This document shows positions 47,885-56,125 of a DNA stretch of 64,000 nucleotides, piece after piece. The notes beneath the pieces are model-generated. The model ran no database searches. It saw nothing but the letters and a program-made list of their open reading frames with translations, and was not told the origin of the DNA. The stretch lies in NCBI GenBank assembly GCA_040751985.1, contig JBFMFU010000081.1:1-64000 (forward strand), written 5' to 3'. The position numbers were made by a program, and so were the translations under genes. Source of the DNA: Desulfoferula sp040751985 (GTDB taxonomy: Bacteria > Desulfobacterota > Desulfarculia > Desulfarculales > Desulfarculaceae). How positions within the stretch are numbered: the stretch's first letter is position 1; every line of letters begins with the position of its first letter.

Positions 47885-50536
47885 CTAATCTATCTCAAGC
47901 ATCCGGCAGTCGCAGAGGCCTTGGATCAGCTCGGCCTGGTGCTGGTGGCAGGTCAGGAGCAACACCTGGCGCTCTTGGGCCAGGGCGCAGAGCAGGTCCA
48001 GGGCCGCGGCCAGGCGCTCATCGTCGAAGTTCACCAGGGGGTCGTCCAGGATCAGAGGCAGGGGCTCGTGGCCGGCGGTCATCTCCTGGGCCAGGGCCAG
48101 GCGCAGGCAGAGGTAGAGCTGGTCGCGGGTGCCGCGGGAGAGTATCTCGGCCGGCCGCTCGGCCTCGCCAGGCCCGCGGCGGGCACTGAGGGCCGGCTCC
48201 TTGTTGGGCTGGGCGTGGAACAGGTCCGTACCCAGCCAGTCGTAGGCCCCGCCCGTGGCCAGGGCCAGATACTGGCCGGCCTTTTGCAGCAGGCTGGGCT
48301 GGGCCTCCAGGCGGAACTCCTCCATGGCCATCTCCAGTAGGGTCTCGGCCAACAGCAACGTATCGTGGAGCTGGGCCAGAGCCTGCTGCCGCTCGCCCAA
48401 CTGGTCCAGCGCGGCCTGGGCCTGGGCCGCGGTCTGGGCCTGGTTTAGGTGCTCGATCTCCTTGACCAGGGCGGCCTGCTGGGCCACCAGCTCCCGTATC
48501 TGCCGGGAAAGCTCGGCCTCGCGGGCCTGGCACTCCTGCAGGCGCCGGGCCGCGGCCTCGGGGTCCAGGGCCGCGCCGGCGTTGGGACCCAGGGACTTTT
48601 GCAGCTCGTCCCTGGCCGCGCGCAGCTGCTCCACCCGCTTGGCCCGTTCACGGGCCTGAGCCAGGCCTGGCAGGTCGGGCAGGTCCAGGCTTGCCAGATG
48701 TTGGTCCAGCTCGGCGCGCAGCTCCTGGGCCTTGGCCTGCTCGGCCTGGGCCTGCTGGTCCAGGCGGGCGGCCTCGGCCAGGGCCTGGGCCGCCTGGCCG
48801 GTCCGGCGGCGGGCGGTGGCCAGCATTTGCTCAGGCTCGTCGCCGGACTTGAGCCCCAGGAAGGTCAGGCTGGCGCGCAGCCGCGCCTCCTGGTCATGGG
48901 TCGCCTGCTGGTCCTGCTGCCAGGCCGCCCGCTCCTGCTCCAGGCCCAGGGCCTCGGCCCGGGCCGCAGCCAGGGCCGCCGGGTCAGCCTGCTGCACGGC
49001 CGGCGGCAGGGGCGCCAACCTGGCGGTCAGCTCCGCCTCCTGGGCCTGGGCCTGCTCACGGGCCCGCTGAGACCTGGCGTCCAGGTCTGACCGCTGCCGC
49101 CTGATCTGCTTGGCCTGTTGGTGGCGCAGCAGCCAGCCCACGCCCAGTCCGATGCCGCCCAGGATCAGGACCCCGCCCAGGGCCATGAACCACCAGGGCA
49201 TCAGGGCGAAGGCGGCCCAGATGGTCAGCTTGAGACCGCCCACCAGCGCGATCAGGGCCAGGCCCAACCGCCAGACCAGGGATGGCGGGGGCGGCGGCAG
49301 CGTGGCCAGCTCCTGCTCGGCCTGGGCCGCCTCTTGCCGCGACTGGGCTGCGGCTTGGCGCAGGCCCTGCAGGCCGTAGGGCAGGTCCGCGGCCAGGTTG
49401 GCCAGGCCGGCCGGCGCCAGGCCCCACTGCTGGCTCAGGGCCTGGGCGCGGCGCTCTATGCGCAGGCCCTGGTCCTGGAGGTGCCGGGCCTGAGCCTTTA
49501 GCTCGGCCAGACGCTGGGCCAGGCCGTCCAGCTCCTGGCCCAAGGCCTCGGGCTCGCGGTCTCCGATCTGCTCTTGGGCCTGCTTGCGGGCCTGGGCCGC
49601 GGCCTGGCGGGCCTGGGCCGCCCTGCCATCGGCCGCAGCGGACTCGCGCTCCAGCTCCCTGGCCTTTAGCTCGGCCGCTTCCGTGGCCAGGCCCTGCTGT
49701 TCCAGGGCCGCGATGTCCGCGGCCAACTGATCGCGCCGGGCCAGGCCTTGGGCCTGCTCCTGGGCCTGACGGGCAGCCTGCAGATCCTGCCGGGCCGCCT
49801 CGCGCTGGGCTTCGAGCTGGGCCTGCTGGCCGGCCAGGTCGCGGCCCTGGGCCTCTAACTGCCTGGCCTGCTCCTCGCGGGCCTGGGCCTGGGCCAGGGC
49901 ATCCCGCGCCGCCTTGACCTGCTCGGTCAGGGCCGCGCCCGCCTTGCCCTTGCGGCGGTCCGGCGAGTACAGGCCCTCGCGCTCCTGCTGCCAGGCCTGG
50001 CGCACGCTCACCGGGTTGGCCACCTGGCCCCTGGTGGCGGCCTCCAGGAAGAAGTAGCCGGCCAGCCACTGCCGGGTGGCCTTCAGCTCCTTGGTCTCGC
50101 CGCCAGCGGCGTACACGGCCTGCTGCAGGTCTTCCAGACGGATGCGGCTCACCGTAAGGAAGGCCCCCTGCCCCAGGCCCAGGTGCAGCTCGCCGGGCTG
50201 GACGCCGGCCAGGTCCAGGCGCCGGCCCTGCTCGTCCAGCAGAAAGAGCTGCTCCGGGCCCTTGCCCAGGTGCCGCCGCAGGGTGAAGCGCCGGCCGTCG
50301 GCCAAAGCGTAGGCCGCCTCGCCGCCGGTGGACTCGCCGCCGGCCCAGGGCTGATAGGGATGCACACCATCCTTGCGGGGGCCGAAGCCGTAGAACAAGC
50401 CAACGATGAACTCGCTCAGGGTGGTCTTGCCCCGCTCGTTGGCGGCCAGAACCAGGTTCAGCCCAGGGGCCAGGGACAGCTCCAGGCCGGCCGGCAGCCG
50501 GCCGAAGCCGCCTATGGCCAGGCGCTCAAGCCGCAT
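47885..50536 (-). CDS. SbcC/YhaN-like SMC-type ATPase with membrane segment
   Basis: 883 residues. N-terminal LNLVLAANERGKTTLSEFIVG is a Walker A variant (ANERGKTT); the C-terminal ABC signature region is ILSRGTRDQLYLCLRLALAQ and Walker B LPLILDDPLVNFDD. Between them are two long Ala/Gln/Glu-rich coiled coils interrupted by two hydrophobic helices (LGLALIALVGGLKLTIWAAFALMPW and MALGGVLILGGIGLGVGWLL as separate segments), as in B. subtilis YhaN. Its metallophosphoesterase partner overlaps upstream by 11 bp. Likely a DNA end-processing nuclease complex at the membrane. The very high Ala/Gln content raises shadow reading frames. Confidence 0.87.
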   Translation of the reverse strand: MRLERLAIGGFGRLPAGLELSLAPGLNLVLAANERGKTTLSEFIVGLFYGFGPRKDGVHPYQPWAGGESTGGEAAYALADGRRFTLRRHLGKGPEQLFLLDEQGRRLDLAGVQPGELHLGLGQGAFLTVSRIRLEDLQQAVYAAGGETKELKATRQWLAGYFFLEAATRGQVANPVSVRQAWQQEREGLYSPDRRKGKAGAALTEQVKAARDALAQAQAREEQARQLEAQGRDLAGQQAQLEAQREAARQDLQAARQAQEQAQGLARRDQLAADIAALEQQGLATEAAELKARELERESAAADGRAAQARQAAAQARKQAQEQIGDREPEALGQELDGLAQRLAELKAQARHLQDQGLRIERRAQALSQQWGLAPAGLANLAADLPYGLQGLRQAAAQSRQEAAQAEQELATLPPPPPSLVWRLGLALIALVGGLKLTIWAAFALMPWWFMALGGVLILGGIGLGVGWLLRHQQAKQIRRQRSDLDARSQRAREQAQAQEAELTARLAPLPPAVQQADPAALAAARAEALGLEQERAAWQQDQQATHDQEARLRASLTFLGLKSGDEPEQMLATARRRTGQAAQALAEAARLDQQAQAEQAKAQELRAELDQHLASLDLPDLPGLAQARERAKRVEQLRAARDELQKSLGPNAGAALDPEAAARRLQECQAREAELSRQIRELVAQQAALVKEIEHLNQAQTAAQAQAALDQLGERQQALAQLHDTLLLAETLLEMAMEEFRLEAQPSLLQKAGQYLALATGGAYDWLGTDLFHAQPNKEPALSARRGPGEAERPAEILSRGTRDQLYLCLRLALAQEMTAGHEPLPLILDDPLVNFDDERLAAALDLLCALAQERQVLLLTCHQHQAELIQGLCDCRMLEID

Positions 50537-51770
50537 GGCCGCCCTCTCCCTGCCACAGGCCTTGCAGGACTCGCCAGCGGGCCGGGGTCAACAGGCCCCG
50601 CAGCCGGGCCAGGCGCTCGGCGCGGCTCAGGCGCTGGCTGTCCGGGTGCAGGCCAGCGGCCAGGCTGGCCTCCAGTTCGGCCAGGAAGTCTTCGTCCTGC
50701 TCGGCCCGCTGCATGAGGCCCAACAGCCGGCCCAGCACGTCCGGCCGCTGGGCCAGGGCCGCGGGGTCCAGGGGCGGGCACAGGCCCTCGGCGGCCAGCA
50801 CCAGCCCGGCCAGGCCCAGCTCCTTCTTGAGCGCCGCGGCCAGCTCGGCCGGGTCCTGGCGCTGCCAGAGCCGCCACAAGGGCGATGGTCCGGACAGGCC
50901 CAGGCGCAGGCAGACCTGGCAAGGCCAGGCCGGCGCCGCCGACGGCAAGTCCCCGCGGACCCGCTCCACCAGCTGGGCCGGCGTGGCCAGGGGCATCAGG
51001 TCGTCGTAGGCCAGGTCCGCGAACACCAGCGGGGCCAGGGGCACGAACTCGGTCTCCACGGCCGCGCCCTGCAGGCGGATGAGCCAGGCGCCGCGGGGGC
51101 CGGGCTCGCCGAAGTGGGCGCCCTGAGGGCAGCCCGCATAGACCACCCGGCGCGGAACCGGCTCATGGGGGATGTGGACGTGCCCCAGGGCCCAGAAGGC
51201 GAAGGGTCCGCTGGTAAGGCTCTCCAGGCGGGTGGGGGCATAGGGCAGATGACTGGTGCCGGCCAGGGAGCGCTCCAGGCTGGCGTGCAGCACGGCCAGA
51301 CCCACCCGGCCGGCCAACGGCGCGGGCAGGCGGGGCGTGAGGTCCTCCTGCACCGCGGCGGACTGGTGCGCCGCGCCGGCCACCCACAGGCCCAGCTCGG
51401 GCAGGTCTAGGCCGTTGCCCTGAGGGTCGAATATCTTCAGGCCTTCGCCCTGGGGCCAGGAGGCCCAGACCCCGCCGGGCAGCCAGGGGTCGTGGTTGCC
51501 CGGCGCAATGCACACCACGGCGCCCATGTCCCGCCAGGCGGCCAGGGCCTTTTGCAGGGCCAGCACCGCGGTCAGGGGCGGCTGGGCAGCGTGAAACACA
51601 TCGCCGGCCAGGAGCACCAGGCGCACGTTCTCCTGGCGAGAGAGCGTCAGCAGGCGATCCAAGCTCTCGTTGCGCGCATTGGCGGCCAGGGAGGCTATGG
51701 CCGGGTCCGGGGCGGCCACGGGCCCGCCCAGGTGCAGATCAGCCGCGTGCAGGACAATGAGGCTGGCCAC
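50526..51770 (-). CDS. SbcD/YhaO-like metallophosphoesterase nuclease
   Basis: 414 residues. Phosphoesterase motifs: LHAADLHLGGP (DxH), LLAGDVFHAA (GDxx), APGNHDPW (GNHD), VLHASLE and ALGHVHIPHEP (GHxH). Domain order fits the Mre11/SbcD-like YhaO group with a C-terminal helical cap of about 130 residues. It would supply the nuclease activity of a complex with the overlapping YhaN-like ATPase. Amidohydrolase gene lies 3 nt upstream on the same strand. Confidence 0.88.
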   Translation of the reverse strand: MASLIVLHAADLHLGGPVAAPDPAIASLAANARNESLDRLLTLSRQENVRLVLLAGDVFHAAQPPLTAVLALQKALAAWRDMGAVVCIAPGNHDPWLPGGVWASWPQGEGLKIFDPQGNGLDLPELGLWVAGAAHQSAAVQEDLTPRLPAPLAGRVGLAVLHASLERSLAGTSHLPYAPTRLESLTSGPFAFWALGHVHIPHEPVPRRVVYAGCPQGAHFGEPGPRGAWLIRLQGAAVETEFVPLAPLVFADLAYDDLMPLATPAQLVERVRGDLPSAAPAWPCQVCLRLGLSGPSPLWRLWQRQDPAELAAALKKELGLAGLVLAAEGLCPPLDPAALAQRPDVLGRLLGLMQRAEQDEDFLAELEASLAAGLHPDSQRLSRAERLARLRGLLTPARWRVLQGLWQGEGGHAA

Positions 51771-51773
51771 GGC

Positions 51774-52607
51774 TCAGGGCAGCAGGCGGGCCGCCGCGCC
51801 CCCCAGGACCATGGCCAGGTCCGCGGGGCTCAGGCCCGCCTCGGCGGAGGAAAGCTCCTTGCGGTAGCGGTCCACGGGCAGCAGGGGATAGTCGCTGCCC
51901 AGGAGCACCTTGTCCGCGCCCATCAGCTCCACGGCCAGGCCGTAGGTCCGCGGCCGGTACAGGAAGGGCGCGGCGGCAGTGTCCAGCCAGACGTTGGCCA
52001 GGGCCGCCCGCACCTCTTTTTTCATGGCCGCGTAGAAGAAGATGCCCCCGCCCATGTGGGCCAGCACCAGCTTGGTGGCGGGATGGGCCTTGATCAGGGC
52101 GTAGAGCCGGGCCAGGGTCATGGGCGCCTTGCCGGGGTAGACGTGTCCCACCGGCTCGTTGGTGTGCAAGAGGAGCGGCGCGCCGGCCTCGGCGGTCAGG
52201 CCGCAGAGCGGGGCCAGGCTGGCCAGGTCCAGGTCGCGGTCGTAGAAGGCCAGCTCGCCCAGTCCGTGTAGGCCCAGGCCCAGGGCGCGCTGGGCCTCGG
52301 CCAGGGCCCAGTCCGCGGGCGGGTACACGCAGGCCAGGCCGCGCAGGCGCTGCGGGTATTGTTTGACGGCCGCGGCCAGGTAGTCGTTGTGCAGGCGGGC
52401 GTGCTCGGCCCGCTGCCAGGGAAAGCCCACGGCCCAGGACACGTCCACCCCGGCCAGGTCCATGGCCGCCACCAGGCCGGCGGCGTCCTTCATGGGAGCG
52501 GCCGGATCGGAGTATATGCCGGCAAGTAACGGTTCTAACTTACAAAATTTCTGGCGATCCGCCAGGACCTCCGGCGGAAAGATATGGGTGTGCACGTCGA
52601 TGATCAT
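51774..52607 (-). CDS. Amidohydrolase family 2 (ACMSD-like) protein
   Basis: 277 residues from ATG 52607 (GTG three codons earlier possible). Metal ligands: IIDVHTHIFPP at the start (HxH), PLLLHTNEPVGH, LVLAHMGGG and LGSDYPLLP (final Asp). TIM-barrel amidohydrolases of this kind carry out decarboxylation or hydrolysis of cyclic substrates; the substrate is unknown. Encoded upstream of the YhaNO-like pair as one apparent transcript, probably by chance. Confidence 0.85.
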   Translation of the reverse strand: MIIDVHTHIFPPEVLADRQKFCKLEPLLAGIYSDPAAPMKDAAGLVAAMDLAGVDVSWAVGFPWQRAEHARLHNDYLAAAVKQYPQRLRGLACVYPPADWALAEAQRALGLGLHGLGELAFYDRDLDLASLAPLCGLTAEAGAPLLLHTNEPVGHVYPGKAPMTLARLYALIKAHPATKLVLAHMGGGIFFYAAMKKEVRAALANVWLDTAAAPFLYRPRTYGLAVELMGADKVLLGSDYPLLPVDRYRKELSSAEAGLSPADLAMVLGGAAARLLP

Positions 52608-52658
52608 GCCTGGCACTATAGCAACCCACTGGGGACCGGTAAAGGGCGCTCTTTTTGC

Positions 52659-52687
52659 TTGACATTACCCCAACACGCGTTTAGCAT
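52659..52687 (+). promoter_or_regulatory. Promoter of cupin-S24 operon
   Basis: TTGACA (52659-52664), 17-bp spacer, TAGCAT (52682-52687), 49 bp before the cupin ATG, in an AT-richer spacer divergent from the amidohydrolase gene. Confidence 0.55.
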
Positions 52688-52736
52688 ACTCAACAAAAGT
52701 TGCTTATACAAATGTTTTGCTGACGCGGAGTCGGAT

Positions 52737-53054
52737 ATGGCGTTTTGGAAGCTGGCGGAGCTGTCTTTGGCTGAGTTCAGGCCGGGCGTCAGGAGCCAGG
52801 CCCAGATAGGCGACGACCTGATCATGGCCTGCATGGAGATCGGCCCGGGCCTGCAGGACAGCGGACATGAGCACGGTTTTGACCAGTGCGGCCTGGTCCT
52901 GGAGGGCCACCTGCAGATGTTCATCGGCCAGGAGCAAAAGACCCTGGGGCCCGGCGAGGCCTACTTCATCCCGGCCGGCCAGCGCCACGGCTACCAGACC
53001 TTGGACCAGCCGGCCAAGGTGCTGGACGTGTCCCGCAAGGCCCCCCGGAGCTGA
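52737..53054 (+). CDS. Small cupin-domain protein
   Basis: 105 residues; ATG at 52737 with GGAG upstream. Single cupin: SGHEHGFDQCGLVLEGHLQMF and GPGEAYFIPAGQRHGYQ carry the two His-x-His and final His metal ligands. It starts the transcript that leads to the S24 protease gene 9 nt downstream. A sensor or storage role is possible; the substrate is unknown. Confidence 0.85.
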   Translation: MAFWKLAELSLAEFRPGVRSQAQIGDDLIMACMEIGPGLQDSGHEHGFDQCGLVLEGHLQMFIGQEQKTLGPGEAYFIPAGQRHGYQTLDQPAKVLDVSRKAPRS

Positions 53055-53063
53055 GGAGCAACC

Positions 53064-53516
53064 ATGAGAAGATTGAACCCATCGGCCCTCACCCTGGCGG
53101 ACCTGGGGTGTTTCGAGATCGACCTGGAAGAGGTGGAGGTGCCGCTCTTGGGCCTGGTTCAGGCCGGCGCGCCCATGGAGGCGGTCCTGGACGAGCGCAC
53201 CGTGTCCATACCCAGAGACATGCTGGGCAGCTTCCGCACCTTCGCCCTGCAGGTGCAGGGCTCGTCCATGATCGACGAGCACATCCGCCCCGGCGACATC
53301 ATCGTGGTGGAGGAGCGCCGCACGGCCGAGAACGGCCAGACCGTGGTGGCCCTGATCAACGAGAGCGACGTGACCCTAAAGAAATTTTATCTGGAGCGCG
53401 ACCACATACGTCTGGAGCCGGCCAACGCCACCATGGAGCCCATCATCCTGCGACACGAACAGGTGCGGGTGCTGGGCGTGGTGGCCGGGCTTATCAGGCA
53501 CTACTCGCGGCATTAA
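53064..53516 (+). CDS. LexA/UmuD-type S24 protease domain without HTH
   Basis: 150 residues. It keeps the autocleavage site at Ala34-Gly35 (LLGLVQAGAP), the Ser in GSSM (Ser-68) and the Lys in VTLKKFY (Lys-106). The N-terminal winged helix of LexA (about 70 residues) is absent, so it cannot repress by itself. The overall length is like UmuD, but the cleavage region is LexA-like and no umuC is near. It might be a RecA-responsive switch or act on a partner. Possible co-transcription with the upstream cupin gene. Confidence 0.85.
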   Translation: MRRLNPSALTLADLGCFEIDLEEVEVPLLGLVQAGAPMEAVLDERTVSIPRDMLGSFRTFALQVQGSSMIDEHIRPGDIIVVEERRTAENGQTVVALINESDVTLKKFYLERDHIRLEPANATMEPIILRHEQVRVLGVVAGLIRHYSRH

Positions 53517-53523
53517 CACCCCA

Positions 53524-53600
53524 GGGGAGCCCTTTTCTTAGGTCTGGGGGGACCCTTTCACGACTGAAGGGGAAAAGGGCTCCCCCTTCTTTTGCTTTTT
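53524..53600 (+). terminator. Long-stem terminator after S24 protease gene
   Basis: A perfect 14-bp stem: GGGGAGCCCTTTTC (53524-53537) with GAAAAGGGCTCCCC (53572-53585), loop containing a small GGTC/GACC hairpin, then TTCTTTTGCTTTTTT. Marks the border to the low-GC island. Confidence 0.85.
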
Positions 53601-53705
53601 TAAAATTGATAAGATAACAACCAATCTAATAAAAGGCTTGAAATTAGAAATCACAAAATGATACTTTTAAAAAGTTGAATTAAAAATAAAACCAGGAGAG
53701 TTAAA

Positions 53706-54251
53706 ATGGGGGATAATAATAAGGTAAAAAATAAAGCTAAAGATGGTCTAGAAGAACAAAAGTTAGAAGCGAAAAAGAAAAAAGAGCTGCTTGCACAAGA
53801 AGAGACTCAAGATGACTACCAATATAAAATGGAGCTCTATAAAAGCCATATTAATGAAAGAAACAAACTTATAAGTTTTGAATTTCAAACGATAAAACAA
53901 ATTGATCAAACTTTACTTACCATATCCAGCGTTACCCTTTCTTTAACTATCACCTTCATTAAGTTTATAGGAAAAAACCCCAAAGCAATTTGGAGCCTTA
54001 AGGCCGCATGGTTATTATTCGGTGGTACTATCGCCTGTACTTTTTTCTCTTTGGTTGCTAGTTATAAAGCACATCGAATCCAAGTAAAAAATTTGGACAT
54101 AAAATACAGAAGAAAAGCCGAAGGACGCGAAGAACAGGAAAAAACAAATAATTGGACTCCTATAACTCAAAGGTTAAATTTCTTTTCCGGATTGTTTTTT
54201 TTATTTGCTTGGGTTGCTTTAGGCTACTTTGTATTATCTAACCTTCAATAG
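53706..54251 (+). CDS. AT-rich membrane protein with N-terminal coiled coil
   Basis: 181 residues. A charged, helical N-terminus (NKAKDGLEEQKLEAKKKKEL, then YKMELYKSHINERNKL) precedes TM1 (TLLTISSVTLSLTITFIKFI), TM2 (AAWLLFGGTIACTFFSLVAS), a basic loop and TM3 (LNFFSGLFFLFAWVALGYFV). ATG follows AGGAGAG. GC is far below that of neighbours and codons end in A/T, a sign of recent import. Overall form resembles small SLATT-like or phage-linked membrane proteins, but I cannot assign a family. A proline-rich gene follows 9 nt later. Confidence 0.78.
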   Translation: MGDNNKVKNKAKDGLEEQKLEAKKKKELLAQEETQDDYQYKMELYKSHINERNKLISFEFQTIKQIDQTLLTISSVTLSLTITFIKFIGKNPKAIWSLKAAWLLFGGTIACTFFSLVASYKAHRIQVKNLDIKYRRKAEGREEQEKTNNWTPITQRLNFFSGLFFLFAWVALGYFVLSNLQ

Positions 54252-54260
54252 GAGGAAGCC

Positions 54261-54446
54261 GTGGTTAAAATTAAAATCTTCGCAAGAAAACCCGGCCAGC
54301 CCAAGCCGTATCCGTTACCACCGAAAGAACCGTCACGGCCACCCTTGCCATCCCCTCCCCCGCCCAAACCCGGTCGCGGACCGGGTACCGGTTACCCGCC
54401 ACCTGATTCGCCCCCGGATCCTCCGCGTCCGCCGAAAAAGAACTGA
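54261..54446 (+). CDS. 61-residue proline-rich protein
   Basis: GTG start preceded by a perfect GGAGGAAGCC. After MVKIKIFARKPGQ it is nearly all Pro with Lys, Arg, Ser and Gly (PLPPKEPSRPPLPSPPPPKP is one run of its type), with no signal peptide. GC is normal, unlike the membrane gene 9 nt upstream. Together the two look like one unit, possibly a toxin/antitoxin-like or secreted-peptide pair, but nothing proves it. Could also be an ordinary small structural protein. Confidence 0.65.
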   Translation: MVKIKIFARKPGQPKPYPLPPKEPSRPPLPSPPPPKPGRGPGTGYPPPDSPPDPPRPPKKN

Positions 54447-54448
54447 AA

Positions 54449-54799
54449 TTACTCAGGCGGCACCAGCCCGGCCACCACCAGGATGTTCAGGTCTTCCCGA
54501 CCGATGTTGGTCAGCTCGTGCCAGGCGCCGATGGGGATGTGGACGGCGTCGCCGGGGCCCACCTCCTGCTTGTCCTGGTCCACCTGCATCAGGCCACGTC
54601 CGCCTTGGATGAGGTAGATCTCCTCCATGGGGTCCGCGTGGCCCTCCAGCCAGGCGCCCGGCGGCACCGCGGCATGGGCCAGAAACATCAGGGTGCTCAG
54701 GTGCCGGCGCACGTCCAGGATCATGTGGGCCACGCCGCCGCCGTGAGCCCGGTAGCGGGTGGCCTGGGTCTCCGGGTGCTCCAGGTTGCGCACGATCAT
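54449..54799 (-). CDS. Cupin-domain protein
   Basis: 116 residues. Cupin motifs: LEGHADPMEEIYLIQGGRG and VGPGDAVHIPIGAWHEL, with His/Glu ligands and the final His. It is convergent with the proline-rich gene, ending 2 nt from it. Substrate unknown. Upstream 54800-54988 has only a GC hairpin (GCGCCC/GGGCGC near 54854-54867). Confidence 0.85.
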   Translation of the reverse strand: MIVRNLEHPETQATRYRAHGGGVAHMILDVRRHLSTLMFLAHAAVPPGAWLEGHADPMEEIYLIQGGRGLMQVDQDKQEVGPGDAVHIPIGAWHELTNIGREDLNILVVAGLVPPE

Positions 54800-54988
54800 G
54801 CTCGCCCTCTTCTGCTTAGGAAAGACAAAAGGCCGGATAAACGAGTCCGCCGAGCGCCCTCGGGCGCGGCGCAGACTCTGGGCGGGCAGGCCAGAGACGC
54901 ACGGGCCGAGCAGTCCCGAACCGGCGTCCCGTTCATTGTACTGGTTTTAGCGCTTGTTTCCAGGCCGCCCCCCGCCGGCCCCAGACAG

Positions 54989-55192
54989 CTACTTTTGGCT
55001 GGCCCAGAACTTGGGCAGGGTCGTGCCGTTCTTGCCCCAGCTATCGGCGGGGTACTCCTCCAGCAACACCAATATGCTCTCGGGCTTCTTGCCCAATTCC
55101 CGGTGCAGGACCTCGGTGATGCCCGCGATCACTTTTTCCTTCTGCTCGGCGGTCATGGGAACTTCGGCCATCTTCACGTTCACGAAAGGCAT
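54989..55192 (-). CDS. 4-oxalocrotonate tautomerase-like protein
   Basis: 67 residues. MPFVNVKMAE puts Pro right after the initiator Met, the catalytic base of the tautomerase superfamily, and TAEQKEKVIAGITEVLHRELG is the family helix. The C-terminal part (DSWGKNGTTLPKFW) is diverged. It may isomerise enol acids; the substrate is unknown. Single gene. Confidence 0.85.
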   Translation of the reverse strand: MPFVNVKMAEVPMTAEQKEKVIAGITEVLHRELGKKPESILVLLEEYPADSWGKNGTTLPKFWASQK

Positions 55193-55267
55193 CTCTGCTC
55201 TCCTCTGCTGCTGTGGATGAGGAACTCGGCCTTATTATGGCGGGATATTCAGGCCGGCGCCAGGCCT

Positions 55268-56125
55268 CTAGTGCAGCCGCGGGTCCAGGGCGTCGCGTAT
55301 GCCCTCGCCCAGCAGATTGTAGCCCAGCACGGTGACCAGGATGGCCAGGCCCGGAAACAGGCTCAGCCACCAGGCGATCTCGATGTTGGCCTTGCCCTGG
55401 TTGAGGATGTTGCCCCAGCTAGCGGCCGGCGGCTGCACGCCCAGGCCCAGGAAGGACAGGCCGCTCTCCACCAGGATGGCCCCGGCCACGCCCAGGGTGG
55501 CGGCCACCAGCACCGGGGCCATGGCGTTGGGCAGGATGTGGCGGAAGATGATGCGCAGGTCCCCTGCCCCCAGGCTCCTGGCGGCCAGCACGTATTCGCG
55601 CTCCTTGAGGGTCAGGAACTCGGCGCGCACCAGGCGGGCCACCCCCATCCAGGAGGTGAGCCCGATCACGGCCATGATGTTGATGATGGACGGCTCCAAC
55701 AGGGCGATCACGGCCAGGATCAAGAAAAAAGTGGGGAAGCAGAGCATCATGTCCGTGAAGCGCATGATGCCCGACTCCACCCAGCCGCCGTAGTAGCCGG
55801 CCAGGGCGCCCAGGATCACGCCGATCAGGGTGGCCAGGCCGGCCGAGACCAGCCCCACCTCCAGGCTCACCCGGGAGCCCATGATCATGCGCGAGAACAC
55901 GTCGCGGCCCAGCTCGTCGGTGCCGAAGGGGTGCGTCAGGCTGGGGCCCAGCAGGATGGCGTCCACGTTGATGGCGTTGGGCGGGTGCGGGGTGAGCCAG
56001 GGGGCCAGGAGCGCCACCACCACCAGGCCCAGCACCACCACCAGGCCCAGCAGGGCCAGGCGGTTCTTGGCCATGCGGCCGCTGAACTCGCCCCACAGGC
56101 CCTGGTATTGCCCGCCGCCGCTCAT
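55268..56125 (-). CDS. Peptide-type ABC transporter permease, DppC/OppC family
   Basis: 285 residues from ATG 56125 (GAGG 3 nt upstream of TC-ATG). Six membrane segments, with the BPD signature EREYVLAARSLGAGDLRIIFRHILPNAMAP. It forms the second half of the channel with the overlapping DppB-like protein (ATGA overlap). Import substrate (peptide, nickel or opine) is unknown. Confidence 0.92.
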   Translation of the reverse strand: MSGGGQYQGLWGEFSGRMAKNRLALLGLVVVLGLVVVALLAPWLTPHPPNAINVDAILLGPSLTHPFGTDELGRDVFSRMIMGSRVSLEVGLVSAGLATLIGVILGALAGYYGGWVESGIMRFTDMMLCFPTFFLILAVIALLEPSIINIMAVIGLTSWMGVARLVRAEFLTLKEREYVLAARSLGAGDLRIIFRHILPNAMAPVLVAATLGVAGAILVESGLSFLGLGVQPPAASWGNILNQGKANIEIAWWLSLFPGLAILVTVLGYNLLGEGIRDALDPRLH

